Shown in pieces: positions 56,201 to 64,000 of a stretch of DNA of 64,000 nucleotides. This stretch comes from Glaciimonas sp. PAMC28666 (lineage in GTDB: Bacteria > Pseudomonadota > Gammaproteobacteria > Burkholderiales > Burkholderiaceae_D): assembly GCF_016917355.1 (NCBI RefSeq), contig NZ_CP070304.1:930001-994000 (forward strand). The letters run 5' to 3'. The translations under genes were made by a program, and so were the position numbers. The notes under the pieces were generated by a model. The model worked only from the letters and a program-made list of their open reading frames with translations, had not been told where the DNA came from and searched no databases. How positions within the stretch are numbered: the first letter of the stretch is position 1; each line of letters starts with the position of its first letter.

Positions 56201-57336
56201 AATTTTATCTGCAGAGCGGAGAGTCGCTGGGTTTTTGCATCCAGCCGCAATTGGGCATCCAGCGCTACGACCGGCAAACGATCCTTGTCCAGTGCACCGG
56301 GAATAGCGTTAGAGATGTGCAATGGACCGCTCACACCCAACGTCGAAAAATCAATCTGGTTGTCTGACTGATTGGCTTTGACGGTGCCGCTATGATCCGG
56401 TTGGGGGTTAGAAATCGGCGTCAAGTCAGCTTGAATGTTCAAGTCCGCCAACGGCGCGCCGGCGCTGAATAACTTAGGGTTGATATGACTGGCGCTGATA
56501 CTTACGCGCTCAAACGGAATCGGTGCGAAGGGTGTAGCGGCAATGTCAGCAGTGGCGCGCAGTTTGTCACCGCTGCCTAGCAATGCGAGGTGCAGGTCGG
56601 ACAATGTGCCTGATACTTTGGCGTCAAGCTGGTATTTGTCCTGTTGGTACGCGCCTTTTAACTCAGCTCCGCCGCTAATCGAAAACGGCGATTCACCCTG
56701 GAGCTGCACAGTTCCATTGACGCTGCCAAACGCCGTGTCAAGACGCTCTAACAATAGCGAATGATGCACCCCGTCAGACCGTGCGTTCAACGACAGATTA
56801 CTGTACTCCGTTGTACTTAACCCTTGCATCAGAGAAATTTTATCGAGCGTAATACCATCGAGCGACAATGACAATGGTAGTGTTAAACGCGCCGGTAACG
56901 TCAACGGCTTGGATGGCTTGGGTTGCATCCGTGCCTGCACCGTGCCGACGTGCAAGTAGCTAACGCTAAATTTGAGCGGCGACAACGTCAGTCGCCAACT
57001 CCCGTCGATCCTATCAATCGAAAATTGCTGCGTCGGGTCTTGATAGACCACGTTCTTCAGCCGTACGCCTTCTGCCAGGGTACCGCCGATCAGTTCTCCG
57101 CTCAGATGTTTTTGCGATAACCAGACCGATGCATTCCATATCGCTCTGGTTCCGGACTCCGTGCGTAAGCCAAAAAACAGCGCAGCGATCACCAACAAAC
57201 CCATCAGCAACAGGGTCAAAAACGACGCGATTAGTCTGCGGACGAAGCGAGACCCGCCGCGGCCGTTTTTGTCCTTCGCTGGCGGCGAAGGATCGGGAGA
57301 TGATTGATCGATACTTGATGCGATTGCTTTGGTCAT
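53227..57336 (-). CDS. tamB: Translocation and assembly module subunit TamB
   Basis: A 1369-aa inner-membrane-anchored, AsmA-like protein. One N-terminal membrane segment (about 32-56, FLTLLLMGLLVIAALFFGLR) is followed by a long periplasmic beta-rich groove and the conserved C-terminal DUF490 domain (about 1010-1369), including GTYEVFGRKLAIERGLINFTGPLNNP and SDEEKLSWLMFGH. With TamA it helps insert autotransporters and other outer-membrane proteins, and such proteins are implicated in phospholipid transport to the outer membrane. It follows tamA by 98 bp on the same strand, one transcription unit. Confidence 0.95.
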   Translation of the reverse strand: MTKAIASSIDQSSPDPSPPAKDKNGRGGSRFVRRLIASFLTLLLMGLLVIAALFFGLRTESGTRAIWNASVWLSQKHLSGELIGGTLAEGVRLKNVVYQDPTQQFSIDRIDGSWRLTLSPLKFSVSYLHVGTVQARMQPKPSKPLTLPARLTLPLSLSLDGITLDKISLMQGLSTTEYSNLSLNARSDGVHHSLLLERLDTAFGSVNGTVQLQGESPFSISGGAELKGAYQQDKYQLDAKVSGTLSDLHLALLGSGDKLRATADIAATPFAPIPFERVSISASHINPKLFSAGAPLADLNIQADLTPISNPQPDHSGTVKANQSDNQIDFSTLGVSGPLHISNAIPGALDKDRLPVVALDAQLRLDAKTQRLSALQIKLVDKGFINGAGEYHADGKDKNTGKFTFDVVDLDLHALHGKLQSSQLRGPVNVTLTPDTQTIGLQLADKNIAAKIDALIDPKKIDLRHAELVAGPAHLDASGTLARADGMAYAIKGKLRDFDPTRWIKNSPAAGKKADKKTDTAGKPGSARINMDLDAAGKLAPTLQLKLTFNILDSVYDNLPMTGGGVINVNDKRLLPSEAQLSVAGNSAQLKGNFGAIGDHFNFKVDAPELQRLGFGLSGALHTEGQVSGSMQKPAVKATYRAEKLVFGAQKIDSLSGQADIQADLNAKVDAAANRLQLSIVALGYHGPDIALSKLNATLMGTFGDHSLKLDTVGTVREKPLALTLAAQGKVTQNAAGYGWQGTLSELKNQGMPRISLDTPLAISASEDKLILGATRLTIADAVIDLKNLNIDHGRIQSAGAVNALNVKTLVDLAQEFTGKAPPIKTDLILDSRWDFGLSDRATGFIEINRRSGDIRVASGRGDIALGLTALRLRADLQGTQINVDTAVSAGKIGSANGHVKLGLIRIGNGLTITDNSALSGGVKASIPQLKSVGGLIGPQVALDGNLGMDLTLGGMVGQPTISGKVSGDNLAVTLYDQGIKLRDGIARINLEKNVIALQQLEFHGGDGTIRATGQLQLGKSNPDVTATIVADRLQLFASPDRQLMLSGQAKVANVNEQLRVDGKFIIDKALFDLPKNSAPTLGDDVIVVRNNGNASSVALTDKQKLAKTAEKPAGSFTPVMNIEVNFGNDFRFRGSGADLKLGGTMSVHSEPLAPLRASGTIRVTTGTYEVFGRKLAIERGLINFTGPLNNPNINILAMRRNQDVEAGAEISGYASAPRVKLVSEPNVSDEEKLSWLMFGHGSDSSALGQRQAAGQALALLGNYGGKKIAQGVGLDEFSIGSSESGLVDEQVVNIGKAITEKINLGYEQGLTSAASVLKLSWQFSRRWSMVLRGGTINGLDVLFTKRFDSFWAEKKGKSAVEKSEEELQ

Positions 57337-57434
57337 GCAAATAGTTTATTTTAATAAATGTTGTATGAATAAATTGAACGAATCTGCGCTTACATCAGTG
57401 GTCCCGTGGCCCTCTGCCGGCAATCGAAAGTCGA

Positions 57435-59228
57435 TCAGAACGCAATGCCTAGTGAAACGTGCGGTCGAAATTGTTTGGCTTGCACCCCATACGCCAGATC
57501 AAGGTTGACAGGCCCAACCGGGCTGCGCCAACGCGCGCCCACTCCCGTGCCGACCTTGATTTGCCGGTCTACCCAGCTATTCGTCGCCGCGCCGATATCG
57601 TAAAACACCGCAGCACCCCAACTATGATTGAACCAGTGCTGATATTCAGCGCTGGCAGTCACCAGATACTTGGTTGGATAGACGGTTCCATTTTGGGTAT
57701 TGCCGATACTCTGATAACTATACCCGCGCACCGATTCGTTTCCCCCCGCACGAAACAACAGGGACGCCGGGACTTCCGCACTATCACCTTTGGTAAAGAC
57801 TGCACCGCCTTCCAGACGAAAAATGATGATGTCGCGTTTGGCGATCGGAATGTATTTCTTATAACGCAGATACGCACGAAAGAAACTTTGATCGGTGAGT
57901 AAGCCTTTTAAAGCGATACCGGTCTGGACAGAAAATATATGGCCCTCGGTCGGAAAAATCTGGTCATCAACGTCCCGTCGGGTCCAGCTAAATCCCGGCA
58001 CAACGGCTTGATGTTTGCCCGGCAAAACGACCGTGTCTGGCGGTAAGACCGCACCATCAGTCTGCTGTAGCGAATCCCGATAATAATCAAGCGTCAGCGC
58101 CGTATCGTAATTTTCCAGCGAACGCGCACGTTTCAAACCGATCCTCTGGCTACGCAAATCCACCCCTTGCAACGTGGTGCGATCATACGAGGAATTAATC
58201 CCATTCACAAAGCTGCGCTGGTCCGGCGGCATATTCAGGCTGAGCGAACCATACTGCTGGCGCTGCTCAATTTTAGCCGTACTATCAAACACCCAGGCAT
58301 CCCCGAACACGTTGTAATTCGAATAGCCACCCTGCACTTGCGCACCAGTGTCTGTCGCATATCCGACCCCGGCACGCAGGCGTTGCGCCGGAAATTCGGT
58401 GACCTGGACTTTCACCGGAGTCAATGCTGGATGGTTCGGATCATCGTCAATGCCGACGATCACATTCCCGAAATAGCCGGTATTTTGTATTTGGCGTTGC
58501 AGGTAGAGCAAACGGTCCAGGTCGTAATTCTCACCCACGCTCAGTGGGTTGACGTTTTGGATGATCGTATTTGGATAGCGTTTTGTGCCGGCAATTTGGA
58601 GCCCACCCAGCGTGAATGACGGCCCGCTATCGTATTCCACCGACAACTGCGCAGCGCTATTGTCGGCCTCAATTTTAGCTTCGGAATGCACGATCTTCGC
58701 CGATGGAAATCCCTTGTATTGCAACAGCTGCAAACTATGTTCTTTGGCGGAATCCCAATCACTCTGACGAAACGGCTGGCCGACCGGCAAACGCCAGTTG
58801 CGCTGAATCCGGGGAATCCGCTCTGGCACTTCCATCACCACTTTTCCGGTCACATCGATAGTTGCACTGGACACAACCGTGCGTTGATGCGGATCGACTT
58901 TCAGATGGATTACTTTGACCTCACCAGGCGCGACCGTCACTTCAGTAGTCGGCAAAAAATAACCTTCAGTAGAGGTAAGTTGGGCAACTTGATCATTCAC
59001 CGTGTCGAGCATGAATTTTAGCTGGTCGTCGCTGATATCGGCCCGATCCTTGTAGCGCACCAGATCGAGGTGCTCTTTCAGTAGTGCACTGATTTCTTTA
59101 GGTGCCTCAATCTCGACCTTATACACAGCAAAAGCGTTCGTGCCATGAAGAAAGAGGACGCCAAAAACCGCAACGCAGAGTGGGCTTGCGAACCAGAAGG
59201 CATATTTGCGGCGGCGGTATGTCCTCAT
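57435..59228 (-). CDS. tamA: Translocation and assembly module subunit TamA (Omp85 family)
   Basis: A 597-aa outer-membrane protein with a signal segment (about 11-34), three POTRA domains (about 40-270) and a 16-strand barrel. The Omp85 loop-6 motif is intact (FRAGGNESVRGYSYQSIG), and the last strand ends HVSLGIAF with the C-terminal Phe. The ATG at 59228 was chosen over an in-frame TTG at 59249. It is upstream of tamB, the usual TamA-TamB pairing. Confidence 0.94.
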   Translation of the reverse strand: MRTYRRRKYAFWFASPLCVAVFGVLFLHGTNAFAVYKVEIEAPKEISALLKEHLDLVRYKDRADISDDQLKFMLDTVNDQVAQLTSTEGYFLPTTEVTVAPGEVKVIHLKVDPHQRTVVSSATIDVTGKVVMEVPERIPRIQRNWRLPVGQPFRQSDWDSAKEHSLQLLQYKGFPSAKIVHSEAKIEADNSAAQLSVEYDSGPSFTLGGLQIAGTKRYPNTIIQNVNPLSVGENYDLDRLLYLQRQIQNTGYFGNVIVGIDDDPNHPALTPVKVQVTEFPAQRLRAGVGYATDTGAQVQGGYSNYNVFGDAWVFDSTAKIEQRQQYGSLSLNMPPDQRSFVNGINSSYDRTTLQGVDLRSQRIGLKRARSLENYDTALTLDYYRDSLQQTDGAVLPPDTVVLPGKHQAVVPGFSWTRRDVDDQIFPTEGHIFSVQTGIALKGLLTDQSFFRAYLRYKKYIPIAKRDIIIFRLEGGAVFTKGDSAEVPASLLFRAGGNESVRGYSYQSIGNTQNGTVYPTKYLVTASAEYQHWFNHSWGAAVFYDIGAATNSWVDRQIKVGTGVGARWRSPVGPVNLDLAYGVQAKQFRPHVSLGIAF

Positions 59229-59543
59229 GCGCAAGCAGCCCCGCAACAAAAGCAGATCGACGCAGCGTCGATCCTGGAATGGCCATATGAGGCAGTAAAT
59301 ACGGCAGAAAATTGAACCATAAGCGTTTGAGATTTAACCAAAAGTCAGTTTGCGCTGATAGCGTTTCGAAATCATATTCCCGTTACCCGGCAGCACAAAG
59401 CGATGACAATAAAGACAGATCGGATGACAAGAGTTTCCGACATGACAAAATATGCAACTGTCATTATAAATAATGCCAGCGCCAAGTCCCGCCGCAATCC
59501 TGGTTAATCAGGCGATTTAACTTTGTTTCACCTGCTTGCACGT
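59229..59543. other. Intergenic region between tamA and fumC
   Basis: About 315 bp with no supported gene. It contains the promoter region for tamAB and, at its right end, the hairpin after fumC. Confidence 0.5.
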
Positions 59544-59575
59544 AGTACCTCCCGGCAATGTTGCCAGGAGGTACT
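59544..59575 (-). terminator. Strong hairpin after fumC
   Basis: Arms AGTACCTCC/GGAGGTACT with an inner GGCAA/TTGCC stem and a two-base loop, 10 bp after the fumC stop. It is a very stable stem, but no T-run follows on either strand, so it may stabilise the mRNA or give weak termination. Confidence 0.55.
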
Positions 59576-59585
59576 CCGCCGAAGG

Positions 59586-60977
59586 TTATTCTGGGGCGGT
59601 CATCCTGGATGGCTGCACCCAGGCGGTGAATTCCTCCTCGGTAACATAACCTAGATCCAGAGCGGCTTGTAATAAGGTACTGCCATCGTGGTGCGCATGC
59701 TTGGCGATTTTAGCCGCCTTATCGTAACCGATGTGCGGTGCCAATGCGGTCACCAACATCAGCGAGCGCGCCATTAGTTCCGCGATACGGTCCTCATTGG
59801 CGGCGATGCCTGACGCACAATGATGGTCGAAACTATGCATGCCATCGGTCAGAAGACGCACGCTCTGCAGAAAGTTATGTGCGATCAAAGGCTTGAAGAC
59901 ATTTAATTCAAAATTACCGGATGCGCCGCCAAAATTGATGGCGACATCATTCCCGAAGACTTGGCAACAGATCATCGTCAGCGCTTCGCATTGGGTCGGA
60001 TTGACCTTACCGGGCATGATCGAACTGCCGGGCTCGTTTTCGGGGATACTGATTTCGCCCAGGCCAGAACGCGGCCCCGACGCCATCCAGCGCACGTCAT
60101 TGGCAATCTTCATCAAGGCCGCTGCCAGCGCCTTCAATGCGCCATGTGCGGCCACCAGCGCGTCATGTGCAGCAAGCGCGGCAAACTTGTTTTCGGCGGT
60201 GCGAAATGAGGCATTCAGTGCTTTGCTGAGCTCGGCAGCGACACGTGCGCCAAACTCCGGGTGGGCATTCATGCCAGTACCGACGGCCGTGCCGCCAGCC
60301 GCGAGAGCACACAATCCATCCAGGGATGCGGCAATATTCCGTTCGGCAAAATCAAGTTGGGCGACGTAGCCAGAAAATTCCTGACCGAGCGTGAGCGGCG
60401 TGGCATCTTGTAAATGGGTGCGGCCGATTTTGACAATATCGTTGAACGCGACGGATTTTTTTTGTAATGTATCGCGTAATGTCCTCAATGACGGCAACAA
60501 CAATTCGCTGATGCCCAATACCGCAGCAACATGCATCGCTGTCGGGAAAATATCATTCGATGACTGACTAAGATTGACGGCGTCGTTAGGGTGCACCAAA
60601 CGTGCCTCGCCCCGTTCCCCGCCAAGTATCTCTGAAGCGCGATTGGCCAGAACCTCGTTCATATTCATGTTGCTCTGCGTGCCCGAACCGGTCTGCCAGA
60701 CCGCCAAAGGAAATTCGTCCGGATGCTTGCCGCTACTGACCTCTGTCGCCGCCTGCATAATCGCATTGGCTTTTGATTCCGGTAGCTTTCCAAGGTCCAA
60801 ATTTGCTTGCGCGCAAGCATGTTTGACATAAGCCAGCGCCGTAATCAGTTCGGTCGGCATACGCTCGGTAGAAATATCAAAATGGGCCAAAGAGCGCTGC
60901 GTCTGGGCGCCCCAGAGTCGTGCGCTGGGGACTTCAATATTGCCAAACGTGTCTCGTTCAATTCTGATACTTGCCAT
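59586..60977 (-). CDS. fumC: Class II fumarate hydratase
   Basis: A 463-aa enzyme converting fumarate to malate in the TCA cycle (cytoplasm). Conserved regions: [38 protein letters not shown], and the signature [17 protein letters not shown]. Start [12 protein letters not shown] at 60977 has GGAG eight bases ahead; an in-frame TTG at 60989 is less likely. Full length for the iron-independent fumarase family. Confidence 0.96.
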   Translation of the reverse strand: MASIRIERDTFGNIEVPSARLWGAQTQRSLAHFDISTERMPTELITALAYVKHACAQANLDLGKLPESKANAIMQAATEVSSGKHPDEFPLAVWQTGSGTQSNMNMNEVLANRASEILGGERGEARLVHPNDAVNLSQSSNDIFPTAMHVAAVLGISELLLPSLRTLRDTLQKKSVAFNDIVKIGRTHLQDATPLTLGQEFSGYVAQLDFAERNIAASLDGLCALAAGGTAVGTGMNAHPEFGARVAAELSKALNASFRTAENKFAALAAHDALVAAHGALKALAAALMKIANDVRWMASGPRSGLGEISIPENEPGSSIMPGKVNPTQCEALTMICCQVFGNDVAINFGGASGNFELNVFKPLIAHNFLQSVRLLTDGMHSFDHHCASGIAANEDRIAELMARSLMLVTALAPHIGYDKAAKIAKHAHHDGSTLLQAALDLGYVTEEEFTAWVQPSRMTAPE

Positions 60978-61481
60978 CTTTAGCTCCAAAAAGTAAAAGG
61001 TAACTTCAGGGTTTCCAGTATACCGATGAACCCGATCCAGATCTTATTCGGATTTCGGGATACGTAAAGGTGCGATGCAGCGGAAATCGCGGTACTGGAT
61101 TCCGCGTGCTCCGTATCGTAAAGTCGGCGGCATTTTCGACCCCAAATTGGTACTTACGTTCCATGCGTCAATGGCGAATTTTCACGATCAATTAGTTGCC
61201 AGGACGAAGCCTGACAAGACCTCTCGACCAGTTGACGAATCGAAAAAGTTTACCCGATTCTCTAGCGGCGGCTAATGCGGCTAATGGACGTCCAATGATG
61301 CTTAAGTGCTAGCCAATTATGTCTGGTAGCTATCATAGTAGATGATTGCACGTAATCTAGTCTGATCACATTTGCTATGTGTTGCAGGGTATTTACTGGA
61401 ATTAATTACTACCAGAAGTCACCAAGCCCCACTGCCACGAGCAGGTCTGGCCAACGCCAAACGCTTGGCGCCGTTTCAATA
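60978..61481. other. Intergenic region, no supported gene
   Basis: About 500 bp. A + strand frame at 61075-61275 exists but has no recognisable domain. A small inverted repeat CGCCAAACGCTTGGCG is at 61455-61470, near the 3' end of the DUF3579 gene, and might act in termination. Confidence 0.45.
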
Positions 61482-61847
61482 TTAAGGATATTTAGGGGAT
61501 GGCGCGGTCACAGCCGGATCGGTTTCCGGTAGCAAGCATGCGTGCACTATTTGCAGATCATTGTCTTTTGCAAAATTTACAACGAAATGGTACGCAAGCG
61601 GCTCGATTTCGCGTAGATCTTCATTCACGACGACCGAACGAATCCCATTCAGTAATGTTGGCAGGACGTACGGAGAATAGAGAAGATGCGAGTTTCTACC
61701 GCCGCCGCCTTCGGGGCGGAAACATGACATCGCGCCACATAGACGCTCCGCCCAATCGCTTGGACGAAACTGACGCCCATCAGAGGTTATTCCCTGAATA
61801 AAAAATTCACGGGCAGGCGCATTAGGGGGTTTAATGGTATCTACCAT
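61482..61847 (-). CDS. DUF3579 domain protein
   Basis: A 121-aa small cytoplasmic protein of a family widespread in betaproteobacteria. Typical pieces: FFIQGITSDGRQFRPSDWAERLCGAMSCF, YSPYVLPTLLNGIRSVVVNEDLREIEPLAYHFVVNFAKDNDLQIVHAC. Function unknown. Confidence 0.85.
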   Translation of the reverse strand: MVDTIKPPNAPAREFFIQGITSDGRQFRPSDWAERLCGAMSCFRPEGGGGRNSHLLYSPYVLPTLLNGIRSVVVNEDLREIEPLAYHFVVNFAKDNDLQIVHACLLPETDPAVTAPSPKYP

Positions 61848-62054
61848 GGGGAAGGCTCATTTCTCTTTGATACTTACAATAAACATATTCTCAGCATCCT
61901 CGTGAGATGAGAGCAAGGGTTTTATGTAATTGAAGGTGATTGGAGCGAACGTACAAAGCATGCACGGCCATTCACCAATCAATCGACCGCGAACCGGTCG
62001 GTTAGTCCAATCCACAATTACGCAATCAATTCTTACGTATTATATCTTATAGAA

Positions 62055-62077
62055 GACCATCTAAAAATTAGATGGTC
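62055..62077 (-). terminator. Hairpin after the CobD/CbiB-like gene
   Basis: GACCATCTA and TAGATGGTC arms with an AAAAT loop, 19 bp after the stop of the minus-strand gene. The T-rich part is in the loop; only a short TTC follows, so it is a candidate only. Confidence 0.5.
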
Positions 62078-62095
62078 CATTGTCCGGAAGAACGG

Positions 62096-63055
62096 TCACC
62101 CCAACCAGACGCCCACTGAAAAAAGTAGTAGCAAAAACATCCACAATAACAAGGCGCGCCAAACCAGGCCAACCGTACTTTGGAGCGCACGCGGGGTAGG
62201 CAAATCGCCCGGTGGACTGTCAGTCTCGATTCCCGTCGAGTCCACGGTCGCGGCATCTACCGGAAGAAAATCACTGGCATTTTCATCCGGGGTACCCAAC
62301 AAAATACCCATCGCACCACCGCCGGATGACAAAATAATGCCATCGGTTTCACTCTTCCAGCGGTTAGCAAAATTGCGCCAGGCGAAAATGGCATCCTCGA
62401 AATTACCCACAACAGCAAAAGCCGCCGCGGTCAATCGCGCAGGGATCCAATCTATCCAATAAAATGCCTGGGTTGCAAACCGACCGAACTCTTCACTTTT
62501 CATGTGATCCGGCTCATTCCAGGCCCGCGCCAGATACTCAGCAACTCTGTACATCACTGCACAAGCTGGGCCTAGCGGCATCAGGAACCAGAAAAATACG
62601 CCAAACACGTTCCGGTGCGTCGTGATTAAAGCCTTTTCCACCGCGATGCGAGATATTTCACCCACCTCCATATCGGTTGTATCCTGTTTGGTCCACTCGG
62701 CCAGCAACGTGCGTGCAGTCGCGTCGTCGCCGGTATTGAGAGCCAATTGAATAGAGGTGAAGTAATGGCTGTAATGTCGAAACCCTAAGGTCAGGTAAAC
62801 AATCACAACGTTCCATATGAACGCTGCCCATGCGCCGATGTGCACACAGACCCAATAAATTAACGCTGTGGGAACCATTAAGGCCAGCATCACACAAAAC
62901 CACCCCAACCTCCCGTGCCGCGCTTGCCCTGCGTTTAACCAACCTTCCACTACAAGGGCGAAGTGCTTGACCCATGTATAGACCGGATTATCCGCTCGAA
63001 GCGGTTTTAATTGCTCGATTAATAATGCAAACAGAATGGAGAGAAAAGTCATCAA
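62096..63055 (-). CDS. CobD/CbiB-family membrane protein
   Basis: A 319-aa membrane protein with about five membrane segments. It shows the CobD/CbiB-like pattern: MMTFLSILFALLIEQLKPLR, AEWTKQDTTDMEVGEISRIAVEKALITTHRNVFGVFFWFL and a FANRWKSETDGIILSSGGGAMGILLG segment. True CobD makes adenosylcobinamide-phosphate precursors, but many betaproteobacteria have this paralogue without cobalamin neighbours, as here, so its role is uncertain. It is the next gene before a Nudix hydrolase on the same strand. Confidence 0.8.
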   Translation of the reverse strand: MMTFLSILFALLIEQLKPLRADNPVYTWVKHFALVVEGWLNAGQARHGRLGWFCVMLALMVPTALIYWVCVHIGAWAAFIWNVVIVYLTLGFRHYSHYFTSIQLALNTGDDATARTLLAEWTKQDTTDMEVGEISRIAVEKALITTHRNVFGVFFWFLMPLGPACAVMYRVAEYLARAWNEPDHMKSEEFGRFATQAFYWIDWIPARLTAAAFAVVGNFEDAIFAWRNFANRWKSETDGIILSSGGGAMGILLGTPDENASDFLPVDAATVDSTGIETDSPPGDLPTPRALQSTVGLVWRALLLWMFLLLLFSVGVWLG

Positions 63056-63390
63056 CGGCCTTAAAAGTCAGCAAATCCTGTTTATTTTATAAAACTGTCG
63101 CAAATCGTGCTACTGCTAATCATGCCAATTATCAGCAGCTTGCCGAGGCTGAGTAGTTCTGCATAATCGTCTTTAAATCACGCAATAGACCATACGATAA
63201 CGCAGGCCAGTGGCAGAATCAAATTTGTCCGTCATTTACCAGAATTTATTTCTTTATAGCGGTCCAGAGGCCGCATATGTGTGCGCATAGATAGATATAG
63301 CACTAACGCCGCGACATCAATCATCAGACCGAAGCTGGTGATAGCGAACGTTATAAGAACTGGCTTAGGCGCCTCCTTCACGTCAGCAAA
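63056..63390. other. Intergenic region between the Nudix and CobD-like genes
   Basis: 335 bp with no supported gene; the open frame on + at 62974-63156 has no recognisable product. Confidence 0.5.
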
Positions 63391-63984
63391 TTATGCGCGA
63401 AGAAAGTGAAATAAGTTACGCAGCATGGCCGCGGTCGCGCCCCAGATGAAAAATCGCTCATACGGCATCGCGTAAAATGTCCGTCGGTAACCGTCGGGCA
63501 AATCGAAAGTCCGCAATTGATGATTCAGACCATCCATCAAAAAGGCGAGTGGCACTTCGAAAATTTCCGCTACTTCATCGGGATTAGCACGTAGTGATGC
63601 GGGGGGCCGAATAAGTCCGGCGACAGGCGTTACACGATAACCGGTCCCGGTAAAATATTCAGGTAAGGTCCCGATTACTTCTACTTCTCCACGTGGCAGC
63701 CCGATCTCTTCCTCTGCCTCACGTAACGCCGTCTCGGTCGGCGAGCTATCAGAGGGTTCAGACCTTCCGCCGGGGAAGCTCACCTGGCCTGCGTGGTCCG
63801 TCAAATGTGCCGTGCGCTGCGTGAACAATAACGTTGGCACGTCGGGGTGCATGATGATCGGGATCAGGACCGCAGCCGCTGTGGGCGTGCCCTCTCCCAC
63901 CGATCCACGCAATTGCTGTCCGACACTTTCGGGAAACCATAGAGGCGGTCGGGCGAAGCGTTGTCGTAGCCAGTCAGCGTTCAT
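63391..63984 (-). CDS. CoA pyrophosphatase, Nudix family (NudL/YeaB-like)
   Basis: A 197-aa hydrolase of CoA and related nucleotides. The UPF0035 signature LLFTQRTAHLTDHAGQVSFPGGR and the Nudix box with REAEEEIGL (Glu residues for metal binding) are at about 53-96. It splits CoA into 4'-phosphopantetheine and 3',5'-ADP. Complete; the start lies 17 bp from the window edge. Confidence 0.9.
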   Translation of the reverse strand: MNADWLRQRFARPPLWFPESVGQQLRGSVGEGTPTAAAVLIPIIMHPDVPTLLFTQRTAHLTDHAGQVSFPGGRSEPSDSSPTETALREAEEEIGLPRGEVEVIGTLPEYFTGTGYRVTPVAGLIRPPASLRANPDEVAEIFEVPLAFLMDGLNHQLRTFDLPDGYRRTFYAMPYERFFIWGATAAMLRNLFHFLRA

Positions 63985-64000
63985 CCGATCGGGCGCAAGC

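Noticed and set aside
62096-63055. True cobalamin-synthesis CobD
   Set aside because: No other cobalamin gene nearby, and the betaproteobacterial paralogue family is common without that pathway; kept only as CobD/CbiB-family.

Overview
The window looks like chromosomal DNA of a betaproteobacterium, most plausibly Oxalobacteraceae-like (Herbaspirillum/Collimonas/Glaciimonas group). The housekeeping genes (DUF3579, CobD/CbiB-family protein, fused pabB-pabC, tamAB, kdpFABC, fumC) and the moderate GC of the right half fit this. The family assignment is inference from gene style, not from a database search.

Left, 1-23.2 kb: a two-partner secretion (TPS) locus on the minus strand. One TpsB transporter (21430-23190) is followed by a complete giant FhaB-like exoprotein of 3917 aa (9138-20891). 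A second, near-identical FhaB-like gene runs off the left edge (8261 to <1). The two exoprotein genes are a tandem duplication of more than 8 kb. It includes only about 55 bp 5' of the start codon and is broken by one diverged cassette and by repeat-number differences. A clear hairpin/T-run terminator separates the two genes, so the second copy probably has its own promoter.

Middle, 23.2-35.4 kb: a gene-poor, AT-richer and decayed segment. It holds a frameshifted small secreted-protein gene, remnants of IS3-, IS30- and IS5-family elements, a broken EamA transporter gene, a 35-aa membrane peptide, an orphan OmpR-type regulator whose receiver lacks the phosphoacceptor Asp and conserved Lys, and an intact 917-aa MshQ-like pilus-associated protein. 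A 42-bp inverted repeat pair (28339-28380 and 35071-35112) brackets much of it.

Right, 35.4-64 kb: ordinary dense chromosome. A kdp potassium-ATPase operon (a 43-aa ORF, kdpF, kdpA, kdpB, kdpC; minus strand) has a KdpE-like box but no adjacent kdpDE. It is divergent from a FUSC-family membrane protein. Next comes a sugar-oxidation pair (SDR dehydrogenase plus SMP-30 lactonase) divergent from its likely LysR regulator, with a palindromic operator candidate and a MITE-like element between them. Then follow an MgtC/DUF4010 membrane protein, a pabB-pabC fusion, a DHA2 drug-efflux MFS, a DUF938 methyltransferase, a TVP38 membrane protein, a YgjP-type metallopeptidase, tamB and tamA, fumC, DUF3579, a CobD/CbiB-like membrane protein and a CoA-pyrophosphatase Nudix enzyme.

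No tRNA, rRNA or CRISPR array was recognised. The most noteworthy points are the mosaic tandem duplication of a giant adhesin served by one transporter, the phosphorylation-site-less response regulator in the decayed island, the 42-bp inverted repeats, and the kdp operon with an extra small membrane-peptide gene but no adjacent sensor/regulator pair.
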